Counted from the first letter of the stretch, positions 45,489 through 54,203 are shown. The stretch: DNA of 64,000 bases from BOKV01 sp041397525 (GCA_041397525.1 JAWKWL010000003.1:310001-374000); one strand, 5' to 3'. The notes: generated from the sequence alone by a model not told the origin. Numbers and translations are program-made.

Positions 45489-45968
45489 CTACTTGGCGCC
45501 GATGGTCACATCGCCGTGCATGCCGGACTCGTAGTGACCAGGGATAAGGCATGCGAATTCGAATGTGCCGGTGTTGGAAAATGTCCAGACAATCTCTCCG
45601 CTGGCACCTTCTTCAAGCCTGATCGCATTCGGGTCGTCGTGTTCCATCTCAGGAAATTTTTCCATCAAGGCCTTGTGTTCCTGGTTTTTGGCATGAGTAT
45701 CGAGCACAAACTCATGTTCTGTTTCACCTGCATTCTTGATGATGAAACGGACCGTTTCACCCTTCTTGAATTTCATGGATGCGGGCTCATAGAGCATTTT
45801 GCCGTCATCGGTTTCCTTCATGGTGACTTCGACGGTCCGATTGGCTTTTTCCGGTTTTCCGGGTTTGCCAACGGCCAGGTCATCATGACCACCGGCATGG
45901 CTTCCGCTTGCATGGGCGGGGCTGGTTGCCAGGACCAGCGTGATTGCCAGGGCTGTTGTGAGTTTCAT
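45489..45968 (-). CDS. cupredoxin-domain blue copper protein
   Basis: 159 residues; start ATG near 45968. Sec signal ending around SPAHA. The mature protein has a His-rich linker, then a plastocyanin-like domain with the type 1 ligands: His in ETEHEF, then Cys-x4-His-x4-Met in CLIPGHYESGM. It is likely to carry or store copper/electrons in the periplasm beside the multicopper oxidase. About 40 bp after the oxidase gene. Confidence 0.9.
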   Translation of the reverse strand: MKLTTALAITLVLATSPAHASGSHAGGHDDLAVGKPGKPEKANRTVEVTMKETDDGKMLYEPASMKFKKGETVRFIIKNAGETEHEFVLDTHAKNQEHKALMEKFPEMEHDDPNAIRLEEGASGEIVWTFSNTGTFEFACLIPGHYESGMHGDVTIGAK

Positions 45969-46008
45969 GTCTCTTCCTTTCCGGGTTGTTGGGATGTGGC
46001 GGTGTTGT

Positions 46009-47397
46009 TCAGCCTTTGCCGTTTCCGGTCGTGGTTGCATCTGATGGTGACCCCGGATTGGGGGAGATTTTTGTTTTGGCATCCGCAGCCTTGGCAAAGT
46101 CCGGTAGTTCGCCGGTCCATTCGTATGCCTGTGTACCCAGGGGGTTTTCGAACCAGCCGGGATCGGAGTAATCCCCGGCAGATATTCCCTCGCGGACCTT
46201 GACCACGGAAAACATGCCCCCCATTTCGATTGGTCCGTGTGGTCCCCAACCTGTCATCATCGGAACAGTATTGTCCGGCAACGGCATTTCCATTGTACCC
46301 ATGTCAGCCATTCCAGCAGTACCCATTGGCATGTATTCCGGCTGAAGTTTCCTGATCTGCTTGGTAAGTCTTGTCTTGTCGACCCCAATGAAGGTCGGTA
46401 CATCGTGGCCCATGGCATTCATGGTATGGTGTGACTTGTGGCAATGGATGGCCCAGTCACCGAGGTGTACGGCGTCAAACTCGAACGCACGCATTGCTCC
46501 AACCGGGATGTCAATTGAGACCTCGGGCCAACGCGCTTCCGGGCGCACCCAGCCGCCATCAGTTCCTGTAACCTCAAAATCATAACCATGCATGTGGATG
46601 GGATGATTGGTCATGGTGAGGTTGCCAACCCGAATGCGGGCGCGGTCATTTTTGGAGATGACGAGTGGGTCGATGTCAGGGAAAATCCGGCTGTTCCATG
46701 TCCACAGGTTGAAGTCTGTCATCGTCATGATCTTGGGAACATATGACCCGGGTTCGATGTCATAAGCGTTCAGCATGATAAGGAAATCCCGATCCACGCG
46801 CATGAATGCGGGGTCTTTGGGATGCACAATGAAAAAGCCCATCATACCCATGGCCATCTGTACCATTTCATCAGCATGCGGGTGGTACATGAAGGTTCCA
46901 CTTTTCAGCAGATCGAACTCGTAGATGTATGTCTTTCCCGGCGGGATGGCCGGGTGTGACAGACCGCCAACGCCGTCCATGCCGGACGGCAGGATCATGC
47001 CGTGCCAGTGGACAGTTGTGTGTTCTGGCAATTTGTTGGTCACATAAATGCGGACGCGATCACCTTCGACGGCTTCGATGGTGGGGCCGATGGATTGGCC
47101 ATTGTAACCCCAAAGATAAGCTGTCATGTCTTCTGCGAGCTTCCGCTCTACCGGTTCGGCGACCAGGTGAAACTCCTTCACCCCGTTGTTCATCCGGTGT
47201 GGCAGTGTCCAGCCGTTCAGCGTTACCACCGGATTGTAATCAGGCCCACTTTTTGGAGTAACGGGTGGCTGTGTTGCGGCACTTTCCATGAGCGCTGCTT
47301 CCGGTAGCCCGAGGTTTGTGGTTTTCGACCATGCCGCGGTGGAAACGAGTGCCGCTCCTGTGGCGCCAGCTCCCAGCAATTGTCTTCTGTTCAACAT
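46009..47397 (-). CDS. Tat-exported multicopper oxidase
   Basis: 462 residues from ATG 47397 (MLNRRQLLGAG). The Tat-like signal NRRQLLGAGATGAALV is present, and all four copper motifs are seen: HWHG, HPH, HPIHMHG and HCHKSHH with an axial Met at NAM. A Met-rich segment near the C-terminus (MPMGTAGMADMGTMEMPLP) is typical of copper-resistance oxidases of the CueO/CopA type. It oxidises Cu(I) to the less toxic Cu(II) in the periplasm. Preceded by tolC-like gene by about 41 bp. Confidence 0.92.
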   Translation of the reverse strand: MLNRRQLLGAGATGAALVSTAAWSKTTNLGLPEAALMESAATQPPVTPKSGPDYNPVVTLNGWTLPHRMNNGVKEFHLVAEPVERKLAEDMTAYLWGYNGQSIGPTIEAVEGDRVRIYVTNKLPEHTTVHWHGMILPSGMDGVGGLSHPAIPPGKTYIYEFDLLKSGTFMYHPHADEMVQMAMGMMGFFIVHPKDPAFMRVDRDFLIMLNAYDIEPGSYVPKIMTMTDFNLWTWNSRIFPDIDPLVISKNDRARIRVGNLTMTNHPIHMHGYDFEVTGTDGGWVRPEARWPEVSIDIPVGAMRAFEFDAVHLGDWAIHCHKSHHTMNAMGHDVPTFIGVDKTRLTKQIRKLQPEYMPMGTAGMADMGTMEMPLPDNTVPMMTGWGPHGPIEMGGMFSVVKVREGISAGDYSDPGWFENPLGTQAYEWTGELPDFAKAADAKTKISPNPGSPSDATTTGNGKG

Positions 47398-47438
47398 GTT
47401 TGTCTCCGTCGATATTGCGCTTTTTACGGATTCAGGAA

Positions 47439-48953
47439 TCAATGTGCTGGTTGGCCACCTTCGACTGCAACAGCGGAAGCTGTCTGCGCGCTGGTGCCAT
47501 CGCCTCCGCCAATTACCGCGGCAGCAAGATCGGCTTCCGCAATCCAGTAGTCCCGGAGTGCTTCGCCAGACATCAGAACGGTGGCGATCCGGGCCCTGGT
47601 GTCAGCGAGCAACTCGAAAGTGTTGGTGATCATGCCGTTATAGGTTAGCAGCCCCTCCTCCTCGATGACGACACGAAGTGGAAGAACCGAATTGCGGTAA
47701 TGTCGGGCTATGTCGTGAGTTGCCTTCACCGCGAACAAGCTTGATCTGGCTTGCGACCTGATGTCGACAGCCTTTTGTGCCAATACATTTGCTGCTTGCC
47801 TGTAGGCCAATTCGGCCTTGCGCAGACGTGCCTCTCCACTGTCAAATATCGGAATTGCGAAATCCACCTCGACAATCCCGGTGTTGACCTTGCTGCGCTT
47901 CGTTGTTTCTTCAAGGTTGCCGCCAACAAGTTCGTATTCGGTGTCAATTTCCTTTTCCCTCTCGATCCCGGCCAAGAGTCCGAGATCCGTGACATAGCGT
48001 GTTGCCTGGGTAAGTCCGTAACGCTGTGCCAAAGTCTCAAGTTCCAACTTGGCTATCTGAAGATCGACCCGGTTTGCCAAGGCTACGGCTTCGATCTCTG
48101 CAGGGGTTCCTGTCTTTGGCGGAAGCTTTGGCAAATAATCGGGAACAAAAAAGTTGAGCTGATCACCCCACAATCCCATCGCACGGGCAAGTTCCTCTTT
48201 GGCGAGTTGCGCAGCAAGTCGCGCCTTGGCTTTTTGTCCGGTCAATTCAGCAAAAAAGGCGTGCTCACGTGCTTGTCCAGCTTTCGCCAGTGCTCCTGAT
48301 TCGCCAAGTTTCTGTGCAAGTTCCGAGGCCGCATCGGCTGCTTGTTGCGCTTGATTGAGATGGATCACAACCTCGAATGCGGCAACAGCCTTGATCCAGG
48401 CACGGCGCGTTAAATTGGCTACCCGCAATGTCTCCTCGATCGCCCGCAATTGCGCCACCTGGAATTCGGCGTCAGCAATTGCCATTCTTTTTTCGCTGGT
48501 CAAAAGTCGGAGCAGATTGCTCGCCAACAATCCTTCAAGGCTGCGCCAGGCACCAAAGCCGGGAGCGTTGATTCCCAATACCCCGATAGAAATCTTGGGG
48601 TTCTCCGGAAGTGCTTGTTGCCAGACTTCAGCGGCTGAAATTCCGACTTGGGCATAGGCTGCCTGCAAGCCCTTGTTGTTCAGTAATGCAACCTGCACTG
48701 CAGTTTCCGCACTGATGGTTTTGCCAACTATCATTTCACGGACACGTTCTGCCAAATCAGTGGCTTGGCTGGAATCCTGCACAAAAGCAGTTTCCTTGCC
48801 CAGCTTTTCCTCAACGGCCAACCTGACTTGAAGCAAGCCAGCGTCTGGCGCGCTGTAGGTGGCAAGCTCGCTTGTCGAAAGACAACCCGACAAGACGGAC
48901 CCCGAAAACAGAACGGTCAAAAACCTTCGCCCAAAGTTGGAAATGATGATCAT
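47439..48953 (-). CDS. TolC-family outer-membrane efflux lipoprotein
   Basis: A 504-residue protein with a lipobox LSGC near residue 23 and long alpha-helical heptad stretches (for example AADAASELAQKLGESGALAKAG and FDSGEARLRKAELAYRQAA). Those and the PKISIGVLG segment fit the outer-membrane factor (OMF) family, usually the exit duct of copper or multidrug efflux. No inner-membrane pump or adaptor gene is in this block. The start overlaps the preceding lipoprotein stop by 4 bp. Confidence 0.86.
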   Translation of the reverse strand: MIIISNFGRRFLTVLFSGSVLSGCLSTSELATYSAPDAGLLQVRLAVEEKLGKETAFVQDSSQATDLAERVREMIVGKTISAETAVQVALLNNKGLQAAYAQVGISAAEVWQQALPENPKISIGVLGINAPGFGAWRSLEGLLASNLLRLLTSEKRMAIADAEFQVAQLRAIEETLRVANLTRRAWIKAVAAFEVVIHLNQAQQAADAASELAQKLGESGALAKAGQAREHAFFAELTGQKAKARLAAQLAKEELARAMGLWGDQLNFFVPDYLPKLPPKTGTPAEIEAVALANRVDLQIAKLELETLAQRYGLTQATRYVTDLGLLAGIEREKEIDTEYELVGGNLEETTKRSKVNTGIVEVDFAIPIFDSGEARLRKAELAYRQAANVLAQKAVDIRSQARSSLFAVKATHDIARHYRNSVLPLRVVIEEEGLLTYNGMITNTFELLADTRARIATVLMSGEALRDYWIAEADLAAAVIGGGDGTSAQTASAVAVEGGQPAH

Positions 48954-49177
48954 GATCCAGCTCCCGGCGTCTGACGGCGGTTTTGATCGATCCAGGATTT
49001 GGGCGATGTCGGCTCGCGATGGGTGTACCCGGTGACAACACTTTCTCGTGGGGGCGGGCGCAGTTGCGAGGTTTCGTCAACTGGCGTCGGATAGCCGATA
49101 ACGTCGGCAGGTCCTGCCAAGGAGCAAGCTGAAAGGAGCGCGGAAAAGCCGACTGCGAACAATGGCTTGTAGTTCAT
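48950..49177 (-). CDS. small lipoprotein of unknown function in copper cluster
   Basis: A 75-residue protein with a lipobox LLSAC (Cys18) after a short hydrophobic signal, then a Pro-rich, low-complexity mature part (TPVDETSQLRPPPRES). No metal motif is obvious. It overlaps tolC by 4 bp, so the two are coupled. Function unknown; presumably part of the copper operon. Confidence 0.68.
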   Translation of the reverse strand: MNYKPLFAVGFSALLSACSLAGPADVIGYPTPVDETSQLRPPPRESVVTGYTHREPTSPKSWIDQNRRQTPGAGS

Positions 49178-49254
49178 GAGATTAGTCCTGATCTGGGTTC
49201 ATTGCAGGCCAGGCGACCGCGACTGCGGTGCGTAGGCGGCACTGTTTTCTCAGA

Positions 49255-49707
49255 TCAGTATCTTGGTGGCCGGTTGGGAGGAATTCGGTCCAGCCCGGAG
49301 CGCGCAATTTCCGGCAGCATTTCCACGACTGCTACATGGCGCGGGTGATACAGGATACTTGAATTCTCTACCGCAAAAACTCCGCATCCCGCCAGACAGC
49401 AGGCATCACTGCAATCAGCTTTGGCAGATTTTTGGGCAGGAAAAGGAGCGCCTGTTTCTCCAACATGTCCTGTGGAAGAATGCATCATGCTGGAGTGGTC
49501 ATGATCTACAACCGCTGCCATCTTGTGTGCGGCATTCATCGCCCCTTCATGCACGGCAGCGTGGTGTGCGGCCATCTCAACTGGATATGCCATTCGCTGC
49601 GCATGAGCGGCGTTTATACTGATTTGGGTCAAGACAAACACAACAGCCAAAAAGATCGAAACGATCTTCCTGACGCTGGCATGTTTGAAGACTTTGATCG
49701 GGATCAT
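49255..49707 (-). CDS. exported His/Met/Cys-rich protein, CopL-like
   Basis: A 150-residue protein with an N-terminal signal segment (about 12-36). The mature part is rich in His and Met (MAAHHAAVHEGAMNAAHKMA, DHDHSSMMHSS) and has a CSDACCLAGC cluster, all likely to bind copper. It resembles CopL-type copper-responsive proteins, but that is tentative. It lies first in the copper operon. No ribosome site is seen, and the predicted -10 is only 7 nt upstream of the ATG. Confidence 0.72.
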   Translation of the reverse strand: MIPIKVFKHASVRKIVSIFLAVVFVLTQISINAAHAQRMAYPVEMAAHHAAVHEGAMNAAHKMAAVVDHDHSSMMHSSTGHVGETGAPFPAQKSAKADCSDACCLAGCGVFAVENSSILYHPRHVAVVEMLPEIARSGLDRIPPNRPPRY

Positions 49708-49713
49708 GACAAT

Positions 49714-49742
49714 TTGATAGCCATTGTTCGTTCGATGGTCAA
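49714..49742 (-). promoter_or_regulatory. predicted promoter of the copper operon
   Basis: On the minus strand TTGACC (49742-49737), 17-bp spacer, TATCAA (49719-49714). The transcript would begin close to the ATG at 49707, suggesting a leaderless message or an alternative downstream start. Confidence 0.4.
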
Positions 49743-49836
49743 TTCACCGTTTCGAGATTGCTGTGCCCATCCTGTGCCCAATCCACTGAGGGAAGGCAGT
49801 TGAAAGAGATGATACCAAGCAGTTTGATTGTTGGTT

Positions 49837-49974
49837 GCCTTCGGTCTCGACGTGGTTGTTGATGACCTCAGACCGGGTCTAACCCGGCCACGCAAGACGG
49901 CCCTCGTGTGGTTTCGGGAACATGTGCTTGATGCGGGTTAGGTGCTCGCGATCGAGCTAGAACAGATGCGACAT
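49837..49974 (-). pseudogene. decayed IS5-family transposase N-terminus
   Basis: From base 49974 the minus strand reads MSHLF-stop-LDREHLTRIKHMFPKPHEGRLAWPG-stop-TRSEVINNH. The MSxLFxLxxxxLxRIxxxFPKxHG-like pattern is the start of IS5-family (IS427/IS1031-like) transposases. Two in-frame TAG codons (codons 6 and 32-33) and the abrupt loss of similarity show a dead fragment. It lies on the far side of the copper operon from the IS3 scar. Confidence 0.65.
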
Positions 49975-50211
49975 GGACAATCCTCCTGTCGCTTTGAATC
50001 ACGATGGCATGGCCAATGGAATCAGTCGATCAATGTCGGCAATCCGGGATGAAGCAGTCATCCGACTAAATCTGTTAGATGACCGCTGTAAGCTCAAATT
50101 GCCGAGTGTTATACCAAGTGCCAATGTCTGCATTACGTATGATCGACCGGAACTTGGCCGCCGAGGCCCAGACCTAATCGTGCTACACAAGGAGTAACGT
50201 CGGCCCCGGCC

Positions 50212-50781
50212 TTATTTGTCGTCCACATAGAGCTGAAGCGACCTTGCGAACTTTTCGGTCACCGCTTCGGAATTCGGGTGCTTGAGTGATCCGAGCTTGG
50301 CCAATCGTCCGAGGATTTCGTATCCCAAAAGCGTACTGACGATGAGGGCGGCCCTTTGCTCCGGGTATCGTCCGCCCAGCCACGATGCGATCTGGGGGAT
50401 GAGCCGTTCCTCCATCATTCGCGCCAGCATCGCACCAACCGTCGGACTGGCTATCGAATTCGCTACGACCGCCGTCGGGTCCAGTGCCTGACCGCTCATG
50501 TCCTTGTTCACCATGATCCCGGCGATTCTTTTGCCGAAGCTTTCCTTGTCTCCCTCCAGCAGGGCCTCAACCGTGATCTCGTTGATGACGGCCTCTTCAA
50601 ACAGCCCAGTTTTCGAGCCGAAGTAGCGATTGATAAGCGCGGGATCGACTCCGGCCTCCGCGGCGATTTCGCGGACGCCGCAGGCATCAAAGCCTTTTGC
50701 GGTGAAATGGCGTTGCGCGACGATGATGATGTTCTCGCGGGTTTTTGTCGCGTCCCGTTGCCGCGTCTTGGGGTTGGCCAT
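50212..50781 (-). CDS. TetR-family transcriptional regulator
   Basis: A 189-residue repressor. The N-terminal HTH is in FTAKGFDACGVREIAAEAGVDPALINRYFGSKTGLFEEAV. The C-terminal ligand domain includes FGKRIAGIMVNKDMSGQALD. It is divergent from an SDR gene; two matching palindromes lie in the gap, one beside each gene, so it probably represses both. Divergent start codons are 94 bp apart. Confidence 0.92.
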   Translation of the reverse strand: MANPKTRQRDATKTRENIIIVAQRHFTAKGFDACGVREIAAEAGVDPALINRYFGSKTGLFEEAVINEITVEALLEGDKESFGKRIAGIMVNKDMSGQALDPTAVVANSIASPTVGAMLARMMEERLIPQIASWLGGRYPEQRAALIVSTLLGYEILGRLAKLGSLKHPNSEAVTEKFARSLQLYVDDK

Positions 50782-50797
50782 GATGTCTCCCTTCTAA

Positions 50798-50813
50798 GTC
50801 AACAGCTGTTGAC
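50798..50813. promoter_or_regulatory. perfect 16-bp palindrome, TetR operator 1
   Basis: GTCAACAGCTGTTGAC is a perfect palindrome 17 bp upstream of the TetR start. Its right half continues as TTGACA, a consensus -35 for plus-strand transcription. Confidence 0.75.
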
Positions 50814-50841
50814 AAAGAGGTCGATCTAGTCTACCCCTCAT

Positions 50842-50857
50842 GTCAACAACCGTTGAC
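50842..50857. promoter_or_regulatory. near-perfect palindrome, TetR operator 2
   Basis: GTCAACAACCGTTGAC matches operator 1 at 14 of 16 positions and lies 19 bp before the SDR start. On the minus strand its end reads TTGACA, a -35 for the TetR gene. The two centres are 44 bp apart, about four helical turns, so two dimers could sit on the same face. Confidence 0.72.
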
Positions 50858-50875
50858 TTGTGGAGTAAGGACAAA

Positions 50876-51709
50876 ATGCAGGCCAATCAAGCGAAAGTTA
50901 TCCTCGTGACCGGCGCCTCCTCGGGAATGGGGAAGGACGGTACCCTACGTCTGATCAGGGACAGGCATATCGTCTACGGTGTCGCACGCCGTCGCGACAG
51001 GATGCGGGACATCGTCGAAGTTGGCGGCCACGCGCTTGAGATGGATGTCACCGATCCGGCCTCCATCAACAAGGCCGTAGCTCAGGTCATCGCCGAGCAG
51101 GGCCGTATCGACGTGCTCTGGAACAATGCGGGGTTTTCCGTAACCGGCGCGGTGGAAGATGTCTCGTCCGAAGATGCCCGGCGGCAGTTCGAGGTGAACC
51201 TGTTCGGCGTGGCGGAGATCACCAAGGCCGTGCTGCCCCAGATGCGCAAGCAAAAGTCAGGGCTGATCATCAATACCTCTTCGGTCGGAGGCAAGATTTT
51301 CACGCCCCTGGGTGCCTGGTATCATGCCTCCAAGCATGCCCTCGAAGGCTGGAGTGACTGCCTTCGGCTTGAACTTGCCCCTTTCAATATCAACGTGGTG
51401 ATCCTTGAGCCCGGCGGCGTTAAATCCGAGTTCGGAGACGTCATGTACGAGCCGCTGCTCGCACGGGCACGCGGTGGTGCTTACGAAGCCATGACGAAGT
51501 CTGTAGCAGCCTCGTTTTCGAAGAATTACGCACCATCGAATACGAGGCTCTCCGATCCATCCGTCGTCAGCGACGTCGTCGCGAAAGTCGTGGCCAGCCG
51601 GAAGCCGCGCACTCGATATGCGGTAGGCTATGGATCGAAGACGGTGCTGTTCATGCGATGGCTCCTGAGCGACCGGTTGTTTGGACGCCTGATTTCGAGT
51701 CAGTTTTGA
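50876..51709 (+). CDS. short-chain dehydrogenase/reductase
   Basis: 277 residues from ATG 50876 (AAGGA upstream); ATG 50840 lies in operator 2 and is unlikely. The Rossmann motif TGASSGMGKDGTLRL is at the N-terminus, NNAG at WNNAGFSVTGAV, and the catalytic Ser, Tyr, Lys are in NTSSVGGKIF and YHASKHALEG. It reduces or oxidises an unknown alcohol/carbonyl compound with NAD(P). It is the likely target of the divergent TetR repressor, whose ligand may be its substrate. Confidence 0.92.
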   Translation: MQANQAKVILVTGASSGMGKDGTLRLIRDRHIVYGVARRRDRMRDIVEVGGHALEMDVTDPASINKAVAQVIAEQGRIDVLWNNAGFSVTGAVEDVSSEDARRQFEVNLFGVAEITKAVLPQMRKQKSGLIINTSSVGGKIFTPLGAWYHASKHALEGWSDCLRLELAPFNINVVILEPGGVKSEFGDVMYEPLLARARGGAYEAMTKSVAASFSKNYAPSNTRLSDPSVVSDVVAKVVASRKPRTRYAVGYGSKTVLFMRWLLSDRLFGRLISSQF

Positions 51710-52284
51710 AAATTCGGAAAAATGCAACACGGTCGACGTCGGTATTCAGTGACGCTACGCGCCTCCATCAAGGTTCAGAAGGTCTTGATCTGGAGCAAAC
51801 TCTGCAGCGCCAAGGGCGGTGGCGGTCCCTCCGGGCCCACATCAACCCCTCCGAAGAACCTCCGGCAGACCATGGTAGCGGCCATCGGGATGGTTTCATC
51901 TTCGGAGCCCTGATCCCCGAAAAACCGGATCGCCTTTGAATTGGGTTTGCCGCGGTGCTTTCCCGGCTGGTAAAAGGAGCGGAAGCCAAATTTCGGGCCG
52001 GGCCACCGGATTGTTCTTTCGCAATAAGCTGTCGACGTCACAACTGCCATTGTGACATCATCGATCCGGGTCTGTCCTTGAGGGCGCCCGATGGTTGATT
52101 TGAAGACGATTGACGTTGCTAGGTTGGGAGGAGTGGGAACCTGTTGACGACCTGAAGGTGGTTGGATCACCCGGTTGGTTTGATGCCCAAAGCGTTTGGC
52201 TGGGCACATGTTGACCCCGTCGGCCTTTCTTTGCCTTCGATTGCCAAACCCGAAATTGGATGTTCACCAAGGTCAGGAGATATC
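51710..52284. other. 575-bp stretch without a recognised gene
   Basis: The longest frame (51775-52209, minus, 144 codons) has poor codon character, many Pro and Gly, and no recognised motif; I do not call it a gene. The sequence looks like fragmented DNA at the edge of the accessory block, but I recognise no transposase. Confidence 0.45.
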
Positions 52285-52647
52285 GTGAAATTTCACCGTT
52301 TGTTTTCTTCGCCCGACGGCGAAAGTCATTGGGAAGATGTCGAGGTCTCGCTCGAAGAGCGGGTATTTGCACCGCCTGCCAAGGCCATCGAGATTTCGGA
52401 TGCGGATCCGGTCAAGGGTCTGCTTTTTCTGCGTCTGAAAGCCGGCTGGGATGAGCCGCCACATCCAACGCCGGTCTCACAGAAGCTGATCTGCCTTGCT
52501 GGCTCGGTCCGTGTCACCGCCAGTGATGGTGAGGTGCGCGACATCGGCCCGGGTGACGTTTGGCATATGGAGGATACATTCGGGAAAGGCCATCACACGC
52601 TCGTCACAAGCAAAGAGCATTTCCTTTCGGTGATTGTCCAATATTGA
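52285..52647 (+). CDS. small cupin-domain protein
   Basis: 120 residues from GTG 52285, which follows AGGAGA by 5 nt; the frame opens earlier at 52162 but without a good start. Single cupin barrel: LAGSVRVTASDGEVRDIGPGDVWHMEDTFGKGHHTLVTS matches the second cupin motif, with the PGDVWH and GHHTL segments. A metal-binding His pattern is partial. Function unknown; single cupins often modify or bind small molecules. Convergent with pobA. Confidence 0.78.
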   Translation: MKFHRLFSSPDGESHWEDVEVSLEERVFAPPAKAIEISDADPVKGLLFLRLKAGWDEPPHPTPVSQKLICLAGSVRVTASDGEVRDIGPGDVWHMEDTFGKGHHTLVTSKEHFLSVIVQY

Positions 52648-52882
52648 TGTAAGCTGGCCGAAAGGCCCGGCGGGAACAAGGAAGCTGACTGCAGCTTGGT
52701 CTGCGCGAGGGCGAGTGCGACAGTTACCGGGCCGACCCTCGCCGGAAGACAGGGCATGCATTGGTAGCCGGTGAGCCACGACGGACGCATGTCGCAACTG
52801 GCTGGCGGCATGGTCACACCGGACAATGAACCCAAGTTGCCGATACCCCACCCTGGTCGAACTGGCTGTTCCTGACCCGACC

Positions 52883-54052
52883 CTAATAGGGCAAGCCGAC
52901 ATAGTTTTGCGCCATCACTTTTTGTGCGTCGCTGCTGGTGCGTAGGAACTCGATCTCTGCCAGCTGCATTCGCTTGTCGAATTCTGACTGATCAGGGAAT
53001 TCATGCATCAGCGAGGTGAACCACCAGCTGAATCGTTCCGCTTTCCATACCCTGGCCAAAGCCCTTTCCGAATATCGGTCAAGACCCTCCGTGTCCCTTT
53101 CCTCATGGAACTGCACCAGTGCGCGATGCAGGTAATAGACATCAGAGGCAGCCGTATTCAGTCCCTTGGCGCCGGTTGGCGGTACAATATGGGCCGCATC
53201 CCCGCACAGGAACAGGCGTCCCCAGCGCATCGGTTCTGTCACGAAGGACCGCAACGGCGCAATCGACTTTTCGATCGATGGACCCGTGACCAGCCTTTCA
53301 GCCTCGCTTTCGGGAATCCGCCGTTTCAACTCGTCCCAAAAGGCGGCGTCGCTCCAGTCTTCCGGCCTGTCATGGGCCGAGCACTGGATATAGTAGCGCG
53401 ACAGGTTTGCATTGCGCATCGAGCACAGCGCAAAGCCGCGCTGTGACCCGGCATAGATCAGCTCGTGGTTGACCGGTGGTGTCTGCGACAGGATGCCGAG
53501 CCAGCCGAACGGATAAACTTTCTCATATTCGCGCCGAAGGGTTTCGGGGATCGTCTTTCGCGAAACACCGTGGAAGCCGTCGCAACCGGCAACGAAATCG
53601 CAATCGACACGATGGCCGACATCGCCAATGTCATAGGTCACATACGGCTTGTCCGTATCGGCATCATGGATGACGACATTCTCGACATTGAAGATGGTCT
53701 TCCCACCGGTCTTCTCGCGTGCATCATACAGGTCGCGGGTAACTTCCGTCTGGCCGTAGACCATTACGGTTTCGCCGACCAGCTCCTTGAAGTTCACCCC
53801 GAAAAGTGTGTTTTCGTAGGAAATGATGGTGCCGTCATGCACAAAACCCTCGCGGTCCATCCTGTCTCCGACGCCGGCTTCGCGCATCAGCTTGCACATG
53901 CCAGTTTCAAGGATGCCCGCACGAATGCGGCCGAGCACATAATCCCGCGTCTTGCGTTCCAGCACGACAGCATCGATCCCGCTCTTGTACAGCAATTGGG
54001 CCAGCAGCAGACCTGATGGACCGCCGCCGATGATGGCGACTTGCGTTCTCAT
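52883..54052 (-). CDS. pobA: 4-hydroxybenzoate 3-monooxygenase
   Basis: 389 residues from ATG 54052; the frame extends upstream without support. A class A flavoprotein: IIGGGPSGLLLAQLL (FAD), the PobA-typical RDYVLGRIRAGILETG, DFVAGCDGFHGVSR (DG) and CGDAAHIVPPTGAKGLN (GD). The C-terminal QNYVGLPY is characteristic of PobA. It hydroxylates 4-hydroxybenzoate to protocatechuate with NADPH and O2. It is divergent from a CecR-like TetR gene rather than from a usual PobR. Confidence 0.95.
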   Translation of the reverse strand: MRTQVAIIGGGPSGLLLAQLLYKSGIDAVVLERKTRDYVLGRIRAGILETGMCKLMREAGVGDRMDREGFVHDGTIISYENTLFGVNFKELVGETVMVYGQTEVTRDLYDAREKTGGKTIFNVENVVIHDADTDKPYVTYDIGDVGHRVDCDFVAGCDGFHGVSRKTIPETLRREYEKVYPFGWLGILSQTPPVNHELIYAGSQRGFALCSMRNANLSRYYIQCSAHDRPEDWSDAAFWDELKRRIPESEAERLVTGPSIEKSIAPLRSFVTEPMRWGRLFLCGDAAHIVPPTGAKGLNTAASDVYYLHRALVQFHEERDTEGLDRYSERALARVWKAERFSWWFTSLMHEFPDQSEFDKRMQLAEIEFLRTSSDAQKVMAQNYVGLPY

Positions 54053-54203
54053 GACCTGTTTTCCTCCCGAATGCCTGCCGGTTTTCAAAGGTGATATAGC
54101 CATTTTGAAAGATGCATTGCCAGCCCAAATCCTGTGCCTGCTTGTTCTACCAAAGGGTATCAGCGGAAACCGTTCCCGGCCCCTTGCCAAAATCAATCAA
54201 ATG

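Larger units (their letters stand above)
49708..50211. other. 504-bp stretch without an intact gene
   Basis: Holds the copper operon promoter and an IS5-type transposase scar; the remaining 230 bp before the TetR gene hold nothing I can identify. Confidence 0.5.

Noticed and set aside
51775..52209. A 144-codon minus-strand frame
   Set aside because: Proline/glycine-rich with no motif, no ribosome site and overlaps nothing explained; insufficient to call a gene.
37721..52284. Direct repeat of the tRNA-His 3' end as an attachment site for the accessory block
   Set aside because: I could not find a second copy of the tRNA 3' segment within the window by eye.
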